From Phytophthora sp. 'mugwort' (Eukaryota > Oomycota > Peronosporomycetes > Peronosporales > Peronosporaceae), in the NCBI GenBank assembly GCA_033558025.1, contig JAUCEF010000011.1, positions 124,001-188,000 on the forward strand: a DNA stretch of 64,000 nt, in the 5' to 3' direction. A model generated the notes under the pieces. The model was not told the DNA's origin, did not search any database, and was given only the letters and a program-made list of their open reading frames with translations. Made by a program: the position numbers and the translations under genes. Positions 52,501 to 62,120 of the stretch are shown piece by piece. Each line of letters begins with the position of its first letter. Within the stretch, counting starts at the first letter, position 1.

Positions 52501-53567
52501 CAGTCTTTTTGTTATGTCTAGCTCTCCTGCTGGCGCATGGAGGTCTGGAAGCAAGTACACTGGGTCTCATGCTTCACTGTATCTACAGTATTCAGCGAGA
52601 TTTCGTTTCCTTTTCAGTGGGAATCTTGAATAGTTCCGTGAACATGTTTAGTATTGCCAATCTCCAAAAGTTCCAGCATATTCCACCAGAAGAGAATACA
52701 GAGCAAAAGGGTGTCCAACAACGTCTCAGTGCTCCGTTCCAGTGGCCTACAGCGGGTGCTGTGGTGTTTGACCACGTCTTTTTTCAGTACGACACGGTCC
52801 AGGACCACGACGACATGTCAATGTGTGCGTTAAAAGACGTGTCTTTCTCCATTTGTGGTGGCGAAAAGATCGGCATTGTGGGAAGAACGGGATCGGGTAA
52901 GAGTTCGCTTGCTATGGCGATGATGCAAATGCACAGTTTGCGGCGTGGCCGCATTCTAATCGATGGTATAGACATCAGTCGTCTACATTTACGTGATATT
53001 CGTAGCCGGATTTGCATCATCCCACAGACGCCATTGTTCTATCGGTGCTCTATTCGCCGGTATTTAGACCCCTTCAAGGAATTTGGTGACGATGTTTTGT
53101 GGCAAGTTCTCATGAGAACGGGGCTCTGTGATACGCACGGACCAGTCAGCAGCAAGGATGAAACTCTTCACGAAAAGGTTGATACCAGAGAGTCTACGAG
53201 TCGAGTGGTGGTGACGAATTTGGACATGAGACTATCGGAAAATGGCGAAAATTGGAGCATGGGCGAACGGCAGATGCTGGTGTTAGCGCGGTCGCTGTTG
53301 AAGCCTGCTCGAGTACTCATTTTGGATGAAGCTTTTTCATCAGTAGACCAAGAGTGTGACAAGCGGCTTCTAGCGGTCGTTGAGAAGGAGTTCGCAAGCT
53401 CGACGATTTTCCTCATCACGCATCGACTCGATCAGGTTCTTGGCTTCGATCGAATCATTGTCATGCAAGAAGGAACTGTAGCCGAGTGTGGAGCTGCAGA
53501 GGATCTCGTCACTGACCCTGACAGTGCATTTTACGAGTTTTTAGAGACGACATTGCTCACGTTTTAG
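49506..53567 (+). CDS. ABCC (MRP)-type full ABC transporter with degenerate NBD1
   Basis: Intronless, 1353 aa from the ATG at 49,506 (the frame is open upstream but starts with GTG). Order: N-terminal cytoplasmic tail, TMD1, NBD1, linker, TMD2, NBD2; no extra TMD0. NBD1 has Walker A GKAGAGKT (500-507) and signature LSGGQ (592-596), but its Walker B reads LLDRPLASAD with Arg617 where an acidic residue normally follows Asp616. NBD2 has GRTGSGKS (1126-1133), an altered signature WSMGERQ (1250-1256) and an intact VLILDEAFSSVD with Glu1275. ABCC pumps export glutathione conjugates and other organic anions. One ATP site is probably non-hydrolytic, more strongly than is usual in the family. It ends 72 bp from the convergent hydrolase. 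Confidence 0.92.
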   Translation: MAYDARVSDMGRYGTFEGGGDISSGSTSARCRVRRRSCSPPQSSASGRASFRPEPPPTASIERRSCLVDEASASWLSRLGFLFVEPLVALGGARRLRLQDLWTLEPENRAEAAERRFRAAYSASGHLLTAIWRTEWRAIICSGGLGLCSALCSCCVPVMLFKLLTAVSSEHKSAVLELLLLLVGIHVAVMLAVLFDRHARFKMFKAQLRVVASIRLLVFAKSVERPVKGRHGTSTSIAAIATLYASNLVQVSWLLIRFHDMWTSSVQLSVLLLILHRTLHTSATVILSSLVLIIGGLSLLTALSARMLQWYTKKRAKTLAAVNECFKGIQSIKLYAWEDKILSKIMSARRKEEKRKMWEAAFRILRYCCVWEAPAFTSVVIFTSLAARAGFFSPATVFTALILIDHIQVELHGLIMGIRVLIDGRVGLHKIDHYLRYCDQFSSDINDGNAVETTESKTCPADVVAVMHNVDLSVGYHYPTAVLAHVNVRVNAGELVVIHGKAGAGKTTLLTGFLGDVACVKGSVYLSPHYKVAYCSEQPWLQTLSIKDNVLFGSPYDEAKYYRVLDACCLVEDLETLPDGDETMIGPKGINLSGGQKSRIALARTLYSDADIYLLDRPLASADAIVQSDVFRKCFLELLRYKTILVATHNPEVIESGFVDRLWYINETVVSETYHGQTSSNAIGNTSRRARRLSDIPPWRVNRNEECVEEGYAPVVMDNQQMQEIKTRISRHRSVSKVSAIPKCDLTRDTMDGVAKEIWWPNHGRNASIITFVLFITYGFIDVAKNLWLVHWSNMTWTYVDMWKATVVYGLLSIGAFVLLLVSSAVVFYALSRRAKSIFSEVTQSLLHAPMSVLYQTPIGEILARYSTDMQVIDGLISFPLVFMFRSTVSIAAALGTMCYLLGITGAFFAALTVYLCRGMVDKRLFAQVYSLRAELEATDLNFVSEILDGAAIIRSFGADQVARVCQHHGKMVDARSRIATVVEVFTHWLYIRCSLLVAVFLLCLALLLAHGGLEASTLGLMLHCIYSIQRDFVSFSVGILNSSVNMFSIANLQKFQHIPPEENTEQKGVQQRLSAPFQWPTAGAVVFDHVFFQYDTVQDHDDMSMCALKDVSFSICGGEKIGIVGRTGSGKSSLAMAMMQMHSLRRGRILIDGIDISRLHLRDIRSRICIIPQTPLFYRCSIRRYLDPFKEFGDDVLWQVLMRTGLCDTHGPVSSKDETLHEKVDTRESTSRVVVTNLDMRLSENGENWSMGERQMLVLARSLLKPARVLILDEAFSSVDQECDKRLLAVVEKEFASSTIFLITHRLDQVLGFDRIIVMQEGTVAECGAAEDLVTDPDSAFYEFLETTLLTF

Positions 53568-53639
53568 TGGTAGACGACGAGATTTCCAGTTTTGATAGAT
53601 GAGTTTCGATTTATTGAAGACTATTTGGCAGCTAAAGCT

Positions 53640-55721
53640 CTACAGTTCCGTGCGCTTTGCCTTGCCGTATTTGTAACTTCGCAGCGACGGCTCAAGTTTC
53701 TTCAGCACATTCAAGTGCGAATCATTGGGTTGTCGCGTCTTCAGTGGAAATCTCTTGTGCAGCCAGCTCATGAGATACGTGAGGACGTCCTCCTTCTCCG
53801 GTTCTTCGTAAATCATGTGATAAAGACCGTCAAAGAATTTAAATTCCTTATCCAAGTTTCCCATTTGAGAGAAAAACTTTAACGAAGCTTGTTGGTCTGA
53901 GATTCGATCGTCAGATCCAGCGAGAAACAACATGGGGATCGCACAGAACGAGGTCTCAGTGTCAGAGATTCTTTTGTCTTGCTGGAGTCGAATCATGGCA
54001 TGAAGCGACTGATGTCCACTACGAGGAGTGATCATATCACTACTTGTCAGAGGATCTTCCTGGTATTTTGTGAGGAATTCTGGGTTTCGACTGCGTAAAT
54101 TGTGCTGGATAGCTGGAATCATCTTCGCCGTGGGAAAAGCTGCGACCAGCGGCTTGGCAAACTTCCACTGAGCCCAGAGCACTGGCGTCCACGTGACCCC
54201 GATACTAGGCGACGCCCACACTGCAGCATGGAACTTGTGCTCGCCCGAGAGCACTGTATGAAGTCCAATCAGGGATCCAAACGACGTGCCAGTGATGATC
54301 AATGGCAGTTCCGATAATGACTCGCGTTTCTTCTCCTTTCCATGAGGATGACGAGGATGGTGGTGCTTTCGCCAGTACCGAAGCGCGACCTTGTAAATGT
54401 TCAGCTTGGCAAATGTGATAAAGTCGTTCGTGTCATCCACGAAATCGTCGAAATTGCTGATGTGAGCGCGTGTATTGTACTTGTCGTATGCACTCGCTCC
54501 GTGGTTGAGTAGATCGTAGGCAATGACACCAAAGCCGTTTTTGCAGTATCTCTCATACAGTTCCGTGTTTCGTCGACAGTGATCTCCCATGCCATGTAAA
54601 TGCAGAATAATTCCTCGCATTGCCATCTTTTCTGGTGGAAAGAGGGAGAAATACAGGAGCGATTGGTCTCGTCGGTTCTGGAATTTGCCTTCGAAGTGAC
54701 GAGGACGTGAAGACGGTTTGATTGGTCTTTTGGATGACGCTGAATCGGACGACGATCTTGGACGAAAAGCTTCAGCAGTGAGTGAAAGCGCCTCCTTTTG
54801 GCCTTGACCCCCATCAGAGGAAGCACGCGGGCGATTAACGGACGTTTCTTCTTCCGACGGGAAGCGACGACAACTTTGCTTCGCTGGCTTGGAAGATACA
54901 GTTGAAACCAAGTTCGTGGATGAGTGTGGGCGAGCCATTCTACTTGGCTTCGTAGTAGAACGCAGAGGAGGATTCGAGTCTCGTCGGACTGAACGCTTTG
55001 GCTTATTGGATGATGCAGGCAAAGACGAAAGCTGTGTCAAGGTGGCCGACGATTTGGATCGAGGCATCAGTGACGTGGGACGTGAAGCAGGTCGAGTGCC
55101 GATCGCACGAGGTTTCCAACCTTCACGTTCCGTCTGTGGTGCAGGACCCGATGAGAGCAAGTTTTCAAAACATGAAAGAGGACGCGATCGCAGCGATTTG
55201 GCTGCTTTGTTGGGCTTTGACTCGGGAGATTCCTTGGACTCTTCAAAACACGGAACGGAACGGAACCGTGACGAGCGAGACTTTGTATGTTTTGTCACGA
55301 CAGCCGTCAGTCCTTTCACGCCAGCCATTGACGCATCTGTGATGCTCGGGATCGTGCGTGTTCGAGCTGATTGATCGCGTTGAGCTCGTGTCGGTGTCTG
55401 GGACTTGGAGACGGGGGAAGAAGTTGTCTCGACTGTCTCAAATTTGGCAACGGAACGCGACCGGTTCATCCGTTGACGAGTGGCACGTGGAATAGGACGC
55501 GATTGAAGAGAACGATTCGCTCGCTGCTGGTTCGGACTCGAGTCGGAGCTCGAAGACGACGGTGTCGGAGATGTCGAACAGGAATTCGACGCGGAGATGG
55601 CGACGGGGATTAGCGTCTCTAGACTCGAATGCTCCTCCTGAATAGCCGACATGGCGAGCGCATTGCGACTTTGAACGCGTCGTAGAGGGAGACCAATCGG
55701 TCCCTTATTACCGTTTGTCAT
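53640..55721 (-). CDS. alpha/beta-hydrolase with long Ser/Arg-rich tail (paralogue 2)
   Basis: 693 aa from the ATG at 55,721; an initiator (TCATTTCCGAATC) lies just upstream. Residues about 1-340 are low-complexity, rich in Ser, Arg, Pro and Thr. The hydrolase begins at HFEGKFQNRRDQSLLYFSLF and shows IILHLHGMGDHCRRN, nucleophile Ser480 in GTSFGS, acid region GSDDRISD and His in GLYHMIYEEPEKE. It is clearly homologous to the genes at 43,674 and 56,298. The Ser/Arg-rich extension might be a phosphorylated localisation region. Lipid ester hydrolysis is the expected activity. The last about 25 residues after FPLKTR are basic. Confidence 0.85.
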   Translation of the reverse strand: MTNGNKGPIGLPLRRVQSRNALAMSAIQEEHSSLETLIPVAISASNSCSTSPTPSSSSSDSSPNQQRANRSLQSRPIPRATRQRMNRSRSVAKFETVETTSSPVSKSQTPTRAQRDQSARTRTIPSITDASMAGVKGLTAVVTKHTKSRSSRFRSVPCFEESKESPESKPNKAAKSLRSRPLSCFENLLSSGPAPQTEREGWKPRAIGTRPASRPTSLMPRSKSSATLTQLSSLPASSNKPKRSVRRDSNPPLRSTTKPSRMARPHSSTNLVSTVSSKPAKQSCRRFPSEEETSVNRPRASSDGGQGQKEALSLTAEAFRPRSSSDSASSKRPIKPSSRPRHFEGKFQNRRDQSLLYFSLFPPEKMAMRGIILHLHGMGDHCRRNTELYERYCKNGFGVIAYDLLNHGASAYDKYNTRAHISNFDDFVDDTNDFITFAKLNIYKVALRYWRKHHHPRHPHGKEKKRESLSELPLIITGTSFGSLIGLHTVLSGEHKFHAAVWASPSIGVTWTPVLWAQWKFAKPLVAAFPTAKMIPAIQHNLRSRNPEFLTKYQEDPLTSSDMITPRSGHQSLHAMIRLQQDKRISDTETSFCAIPMLFLAGSDDRISDQQASLKFFSQMGNLDKEFKFFDGLYHMIYEEPEKEDVLTYLMSWLHKRFPLKTRQPNDSHLNVLKKLEPSLRSYKYGKAKRTEL

Positions 55722-55736
55722 CGATTCGGAAATGAC
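55722..55736 (-). promoter_or_regulatory. initiator-like motif of hydrolase paralogue 2
   Basis: Read on the minus strand as GTCATTTCCGAATCG, directly before the ATG. Paralogue 3 has the related ACCATTGTCGAATC just upstream of its ATG, so the two promoters are probably duplicated together with the genes. Confidence 0.5.
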
Positions 55737-56297
55737 ACCGAGAGAGAGAGCGCTCACGGGACGACAATCGCTTAACGGTATGACGCTTGGCTGCTGGCTT
55801 CCGTTCCGACTTGAAGAAAGCCGGACATTGAAATGGGGAACTCGAGATGGTGCGGCTTTTCAAGCCAACGCTCGCTGATCTTGGGATTGGCGCAGGAGGT
55901 TCATAAAGGAGACAGCGATATTTCAGCGCCGTAATCGAGACACACGCTCGATGGAATTCAGTTCGGTCAGTACCACGTACTCGTCGACGCACTTTCCACT
56001 CCGGGGGTTTTCGTTCATGTGTGACACTTGCAAAATATTTTGATCGTTTACCTGGATAATCGACGCCGTCACGTAGATTTGAGCAAGTCATTAAAGCGCA
56101 GACGGGAGACGGACGGAGCTCGTCGTTGCAAGAGGAAAAGGAGTACTGTACCATCGCCTCGACGCTGCTGGGAGTGAGCTGCAGCGTCTTCCTGACGCGA
56201 AGGTGTGATAATTACATGTAGTTCAGTACATGTATTGACACTTTATACTACGAAAGTTCATTTCACACAAACCCATTTTCGCATTTAGGTAATAACG
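55737..56297. other. spacer between the two tandem hydrolases
   Basis: A minus-strand frame from an ATG at 56,154 runs through this spacer into paralogue 2 in another frame; a GT at about 56,049 after YPG could be a donor but I could not join it in phase with the hydrolase. It may be a 5' leader exon or chance. Otherwise no gene. Confidence 0.35.
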
Positions 56298-58757
56298 CTA
56301 ATTTAACTTACAGACGGGAAACCGGCAGTGCAACCATTTTGCGAGATACCGAAAAACGTTTTCCTTTTCGGGCTCTTCGTACACCATGTGGAAAAGACCA
56401 TCAAATAGTTTAAACTCCTTGTCAAAGTTCCCCATTGTGGCAAAAAACTTGATAGCCGCCTGCTGATCAGAGATGCCATCGGCTGAGCCGGCGAGAAAAA
56501 GCGTCGGGACCGCGCTGAAGGCGCTCCCGGGGTCCGTCACGCGCGTATCTTTCTCCAGCTGAATCATCGCCTGAAGTGACTCGTGTCCACTGCGCGTCGT
56601 CATCATATCCATCGACGTTAATGGATCGGCTTTGAATCTTCGTAGGAACTTTGGGTCACGACACAGTAAATCGTGCTGAACGGCTGGCACCACTTTAGCC
56701 GTAGGTATAATTGCTGCCAGGGGCTTTGCCAGCTTCGACTCCGCCCACAGCAGCGGGTTCCACGTTACGCCAATGGTTGGGGAGCCCCAAACTGCAGCCT
56801 GGAACTTGTGCTCACCAGCCAGGACAGTGTGAAGGCCGATAAGAGACCCAAACGACGTACCGGCAATGATCAGTGGCAGTTCAGGCCGCGAATTACTGTC
56901 GATACTGCTCTCGTGACTGTGAGACTGATGGTGTTTCCTCCAGTATCGAAGCGCGTCCGTGTAGATGGAACGCTTAGCGAACGTGATAAAGTCGTTCGTG
57001 TCCTGTACCAAGTGGCTAAAGTTACTGATGTGCGCACGTGTCTTGTGTTGGTCGAGGTCGCTCACGCCGTGGTTCAGCAGGTCGTACGTGATCACACCAA
57101 AGCCTTCTCTACACAGTCGTTCGTATAACTTAACATTCCGACGGCAGTGGTCGCCAATACCATGTAGACATAACACAACTCCACGCATCGGCATCTTCTC
57201 TAGCGGGAAGAGAGAGAAGTAGAACAGCGTCTGCTTCCGTCGGTTCAAGAATCTGCCTTCGTAATGGCGGAGACGGAGAGGAATCTGTGGAAGACCCTCA
57301 TGAGGCGATGCCATAGCGTCCAGTGAAGACAAAGTAGTGGCAGATGCCGACCGAGGGATTGAGTTTTCACTCGGTGACCGCTTAGGCAGCAGTGAAGTCG
57401 ATCGAGAACGTGTTGGGTCTCGCGAGCTAAAGAACGGACGTGATGATCCTTTCGGCTGGTCTGTAGCTAGCTTGGCAGGGCCCATTAACTTCGGGTTCAT
57501 CGTGACAGGCGTCTTGGACTCCCGGCGCGAAGGAACTTGACGACGTGCCGCACCAACGTGCGTCTGCGACATCAGCTTCGGGTTTGACGTCGACTGCTGT
57601 CGTGGAGGAGGACTCGCGTCTCTAAAAGCCCGTAGCCGACGGTCCTCGTACTTTTTAGTTTCTGTCAAGGACGCCAGTGAATTGAGCGTTGAGGATGATT
57701 TTACACGGTGAACGTCGCCTGAACTCGTCGGTGAACCTTCGCGAGACGGCGTCCGACGCTCTTGATCGGAGTAAGACGTGGAAGTAGAAGTCGGCTTCGA
57801 AGACTCGAGACGCGGAACATCACGCTCGGCGAACGGCTCCCGGAACGGTGGCAGCATCGACGGCGTATTTGGATGGGACGTCTCACGTGAACTGGATCGT
57901 GGTCTCGGAGCTTGACGAGACGCTGACCGTTGGTGATATTCAGAATGGATGGAGTCGAGCCTCGTTGACTTAGAGCGCGGCATTTCATCCGACGAGTTGT
58001 ATGGCGAACTGGTTGTCGGATGCGGCGGAGACTGATGGCCATGCGTTCGTTCACGTCTTGATGAAGAAGACACGTTTGAAGGGGGAATTGAAGAAGCCTT
58101 TGGACGGGTACTGGAGTGGAGATTGGCATGACGATGTGGCGGTCTCTGGTGGTGCTTGGACGCTTCGTTTTCCTCAGACGACGATGAAAACGAGTGTGAG
58201 GATTTCAAGCGATGCGTGTATTCCGGATCCGAGCGCAGTCTGTGAGAAGAACCCTCGTAGCTACGGGGATCGTTCACGTGCCTGTTGGACGACAAGTGGT
58301 GCCTTGAACGAGACTCGGAGCTCAAATTGTGACGAGATTCCAGTCGAGAGGTGCCGGACGGACTCAACGCGACAGGTGAAATTCTAGACTTATTCTGCTT
58401 GTATCCATCGTCTGAAGATGAGGGTGTCGTCGACGCTGAGCTTGATACAGACCTAGACTGCATGACCGAGTCAGACCTGGAGACTGGACACTCTGGAGAT
58501 GGCGCCACAGCGTGACCTGTACTACGAGCTCGTGTTGCACTACGGCGAGGTCGCTCCTCTATAGCCTTCAGGAAGCTATCGCTGCTCGGTTTGATGTCCT
58601 CCGGGTGTTTTTCCTGCTCTTTTAGACGCGACTCGCGCATGTGGACCGGTTCCTCCACAATAACCGACATCATGAGCTGCTCACGAGCCGTGGCGTGCAT
58701 ACTGCTGTCCATGCTGCTGCTGATTGTGCAGCCCAATAACTTTGTGCTGTTGGGCAT
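56298..58757 (-). CDS. alpha/beta-hydrolase with very long Ser/Arg-rich tail (paralogue 3)
   Basis: Intronless, 819 aa. Residues about 45-500 are low-complexity, dominated by Ser, Arg, His and Pro, with many SRxxS-type steps. The hydrolase domain starts at RLRHYEGRFLNRRKQTLFYF and carries VVLCLHGIGDHCRRN, Ser635 in GTSFGS, GSADGISD and the catalytic His in GLFHMVYEEPEKE. Its core is closer to paralogue 2 than to paralogue 1. A methionine-rich start offers other possible ATGs (for example MDSSMHATAR). The extension is nearly half the protein; nothing of the kind is needed for the fold, so it probably serves targeting or regulation. Confidence 0.85.
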   Translation of the reverse strand: MPNSTKLLGCTISSSMDSSMHATAREQLMMSVIVEEPVHMRESRLKEQEKHPEDIKPSSDSFLKAIEERPRRSATRARSTGHAVAPSPECPVSRSDSVMQSRSVSSSASTTPSSSDDGYKQNKSRISPVALSPSGTSRLESRHNLSSESRSRHHLSSNRHVNDPRSYEGSSHRLRSDPEYTHRLKSSHSFSSSSEENEASKHHQRPPHRHANLHSSTRPKASSIPPSNVSSSSRRERTHGHQSPPHPTTSSPYNSSDEMPRSKSTRLDSIHSEYHQRSASRQAPRPRSSSRETSHPNTPSMLPPFREPFAERDVPRLESSKPTSTSTSYSDQERRTPSREGSPTSSGDVHRVKSSSTLNSLASLTETKKYEDRRLRAFRDASPPPRQQSTSNPKLMSQTHVGAARRQVPSRRESKTPVTMNPKLMGPAKLATDQPKGSSRPFFSSRDPTRSRSTSLLPKRSPSENSIPRSASATTLSSLDAMASPHEGLPQIPLRLRHYEGRFLNRRKQTLFYFSLFPLEKMPMRGVVLCLHGIGDHCRRNVKLYERLCREGFGVITYDLLNHGVSDLDQHKTRAHISNFSHLVQDTNDFITFAKRSIYTDALRYWRKHHQSHSHESSIDSNSRPELPLIIAGTSFGSLIGLHTVLAGEHKFQAAVWGSPTIGVTWNPLLWAESKLAKPLAAIIPTAKVVPAVQHDLLCRDPKFLRRFKADPLTSMDMMTTRSGHESLQAMIQLEKDTRVTDPGSAFSAVPTLFLAGSADGISDQQAAIKFFATMGNFDKEFKLFDGLFHMVYEEPEKENVFRYLAKWLHCRFPVCKLN

Positions 58758-60254
58758 CGTAGATTCGACAATGGTGGGGAAGGAGACTGCGCCGATCAGG
58801 CACTGAGCTCAGAAAACAGTCGGCAGATTGCGACAGTCTTCCGAGCTGCCACGCCGAAACCAGGAAGCAGCCATGGACGTGCGATAGTTTGGGGAAAGCC
58901 GGATCAGTGAAAAATCTATAATATCATGTCGCGGCATACAAAAGTCTCTTCCTTGCTCGCCTGATGCGTTTGCGCCGCGGTACCAGTTCCGTACGAGCAC
59001 CTGGTCGACCATAGCCTCGTTGCAGCGCTGCTTAGTACCATCTGGCGGTTTTTCGAGTTGAAAAAAATATTGTACATACCGATACGTACCGGACGTTTAA
59101 TACCGCTACAACTTGGCGAGACGACCGACCGTCCGTAAATTTCTCGTGCAGCACAAGTCGTGCTCTCTGTGTCGGAGAGAAGGCTATATGTTTATTGTAG
59201 CCGCAGCCTATAGCGGGACCCGTGGCAAATCCGAAAGCTGCACTTGCGTGCGGTTTTCAAAACCCTCTCAGTGACTGACTCAGTTCGCATGGGGTTGTCG
59301 CCAATCACGAACCAAAGATGGAATGACTGATGTACTATTTTACATTTTGTATACCTGGTACAATATAGTGTAGCAAAGAAGCATTATTCATCCTTCATAC
59401 AGGGGAAAGAGTGCTTTAATTTCTTATGTAGGCAAACCTTTTCGTGTAGCAGAGTCGAATATTCCACACGGCGTTCCTGTCGAAGGTGACCATTTTCCAC
59501 TGTTTGAAGGAGGTAGTATATCTCGGTTCGGACACGTACAACAGTACATGTACTGCAGTCACTCATTGCAGATGGCGAGGGAAGACCTCACGAACAGACA
59601 AAGTCATCATCACTTTTTTATTTTCCTGTACAAAACAGTACGAGAAATATGGCAAAATCGTTGTCCTCAAAGCAACCATTCGTGCCTCACGTGGCTTAGG
59701 TTTCAGCTCGGTGGTGCCCGCACGGACGGACTCGACGGAAAGGTTTGCAGCTCAGAAAGCGACAAGGCTGATGTGCAGGACGAGCACGAAGAGGAGCTAA
59801 ACGATATATTTCCACTTCCAGCTAGTGATAAAGCAATAATAAACAGCTCGTCCTTCATTGATTAAAACGGAACCTTTGGGATTGGTCCATGTGGTACAGA
59901 GAGGCGTCGACTAGCTCCGATAATTGACTAAATAATACAGTACTTATCGCTCAACTTTTAGTAAATAGTATTATATCGCTCGGTATTTACTAAATACTAT
60001 TTACGCATGGGTATGATAATATTCATACCCATTCGGAAATTTCAATTACATGCAACCGGTTTCGTACTCCTAATAACAGGGTATTGTGCCTATGGCCAAT
60101 CTGACCCAAAAAGGTAGGTCCTTCCTAAGCGCGTTTAGGTTAAAGGCATGATTTGTCGAGCCACTGGTGCAGAATTATGTGCATTTACCTTTTCATCCAG
60201 TGACTGTTTGGGAAGCGAGAAAATACAGAGAATACCGATCTAGGCCTGAATACA
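58758..60254. other. intergenic region with two neighbouring hairpins
   Basis: No supported gene; weak plus-strand frames at 59,486-59,865 have no family resemblance. At 59,961-60,004 arms of 12 bp (GTAAATAGTATT and its inverse AATACTATTTAC) form a hairpin, and at 60,007-60,032 ATGGGTATGA and TCATACCCAT form a second one with a 6-nt loop. Confidence 0.5.
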
Positions 60255-61460
60255 TGTAACACACAATTTTTTGTGTATTTTCGTAAGAGGGGCGTTAGCC
60301 GGCCAGGCCTCCTCTTTTATGGCAGCCTGCGCTTATCATCCGCTCGACCAGAGACGAGTGGACAGACAAGCCATCGCCTGTCGTCCGCGCTGGCGACACT
60401 GTGGTGGAGTGGATCCGCTGAAATTCAGTAGGATCCAAACTCACACGCATTGCGCCCAGACGCCGACTAACGGAGGGGGTACTCCGACGGCCGTGGTGTT
60501 GCTGAGTGGTTCACCTTGTATACCCGTCGGCGGGCTGGTGCTGCTCTCTCGTTGACACGAGATGTGCCCTTGGTGGGCCTTGGACGTCCTTGTGGGGAAA
60601 GGGGAGGGGTGGATCTGCGCGGGTTCCTGCGCACGAGATCCGGTGACGGTTTGGTCTTGAGCTCTTGCGTATACCTTGCGGATCCGGAATAGAAATACGG
60701 GATCCGGAGTTGCTCCTTCTTGAGGGTGTCTTTGCTCCTTGTCAGACTTGTCTTTGTTCCTTTACGATGCTTGCCGCCTCCAATAGCGGGATCGTGAGGG
60801 GGGGGGGGAGAAACCAAAGGGCGAGCGCGACCTGCCCAAGCTATCCAGTGGCTGCCACTTGTGTAGGAAGATCGCCAAAGTTTAGTCTTGGTCTATGTAA
60901 TGGGGCCAATAGAAATCCCCTATACTATAGTCGAGTCTGTCTTCCAGTGCAAATTCGGTTCTGATTTATACCTTAGCCTATCTACCTTAGGATCCCATCC
61001 CAAAACCTATCCTACGGACTACTTGTAACCCAGGATCCCGTCCCAGACCTACTCCTGGCCAACCGTCTCCACTCTACCTCCATTTAGCTACGGATCTTCA
61101 ACCCGGTGTGCACTAAACTGATCGGATCTAGTACTTAGACCTTACCCCACGGGATGGATCCAGGATCCGTACCATATATAGACCTGGCGTGTAGCATGGT
61201 CCGGATCCATCACCTTGACGCTGTTATGGCTGCCGCTGGCAACGTGGATCCTCCAGCTGCCGGACAATTTCCATCTTATCCGGATCCGCAATACCACAAA
61301 ACTACCCTGTTTTGGTACGCGCTTCTACCTAGTTCTGGCATCAGTTGTTCTTTGTGGACACACTATTTTGCTGATGAAAGTTAGTGTGACACTCTTTTGA
61401 GATGGCTGCTGAGTGTAGACACCCAGTAGTGTTTAAAATTTGGTGTGGCATCCACACACC
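60255..61460 (+). repeat. candidate 5' LTR (right border approximate)
   Basis: Begins TGTAACACAC. It contains ACCATATATAGACC near 61,170, a plausible TATA-like box, and ends somewhere before 61,480, possibly at CCACACA near 61,459. The 3' LTR is outside the window, so neither border can be confirmed. Confidence 0.4.
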
Positions 61461-61560
61461 CAAAGGCAAGTACTTTGATAAATGCAGCACGTAGTCGACC
61501 TGGTGAGCAGCAGCAGCGACGATGTCAGCAGCGACGAGCAGGAGCAGCGAGATGGACCTG

Positions 61561-62120
61561 TGAGACTGACGGGGATCACCCGACCGATCGAGGATGAAGT
61601 GGATATTCAGAACCCGGATCGAAAGGGATGTCAGAGATCAGGACTGGCGAGCGGTGACGGAATCGATCAGACTGGATCTAACCCCGTTTGACCTCGGTCG
61701 GACCCCGATCGTGCGGATCTGGGGCCCGCGGGTTGGCAGATCTGACTGATCCGGCGTCCACAGATCGGCCTACACCTCGCCGTCCGAGATCGGGCCGATC
61801 CAGGTTGGCAGATCGGGCCGATCTGGTGTTCAAGGTTCGGAGGATCGGGCTGATCCGGCGTCCGCAGGTCGGCCTACACCCTGCCGTCCGAGAGCGGGCA
61901 GATCGGATCGATCTTGCGGTCGAGATCGAGCGGATCGGGTCAATCGGTATTCACGGATCGGCATACAGGTTCCGACATCCTCGATCTGTCAGATCGACAT
62001 ACATTTTCGGACATCCGCGATCTGGCACATCCGGCCGCTCGGTGTTGTCAGATCGACATACGTGTTCGAACATCCGCGATCTGGCGGATCGGGATTTGAT
62101 CAGCAATCATCCTCGGGGAT
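61561..62120. repeat. GATC-saturated diverged tandem repeats in the Gypsy leader
   Basis: By my count about 30 GATC tetramers in 560 bp, against about 2 expected by chance. Units are diverged: one built on GATCCGGCGTCC(A/G)CAG and GTCGGCCTACACC recurs near 61,748 and 61,852, another built on CAGATCGACATAC and ACATCCGCGATCTGGC recurs near 61,990 and 62,049. No protein homology is evident. Confidence 0.7.
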
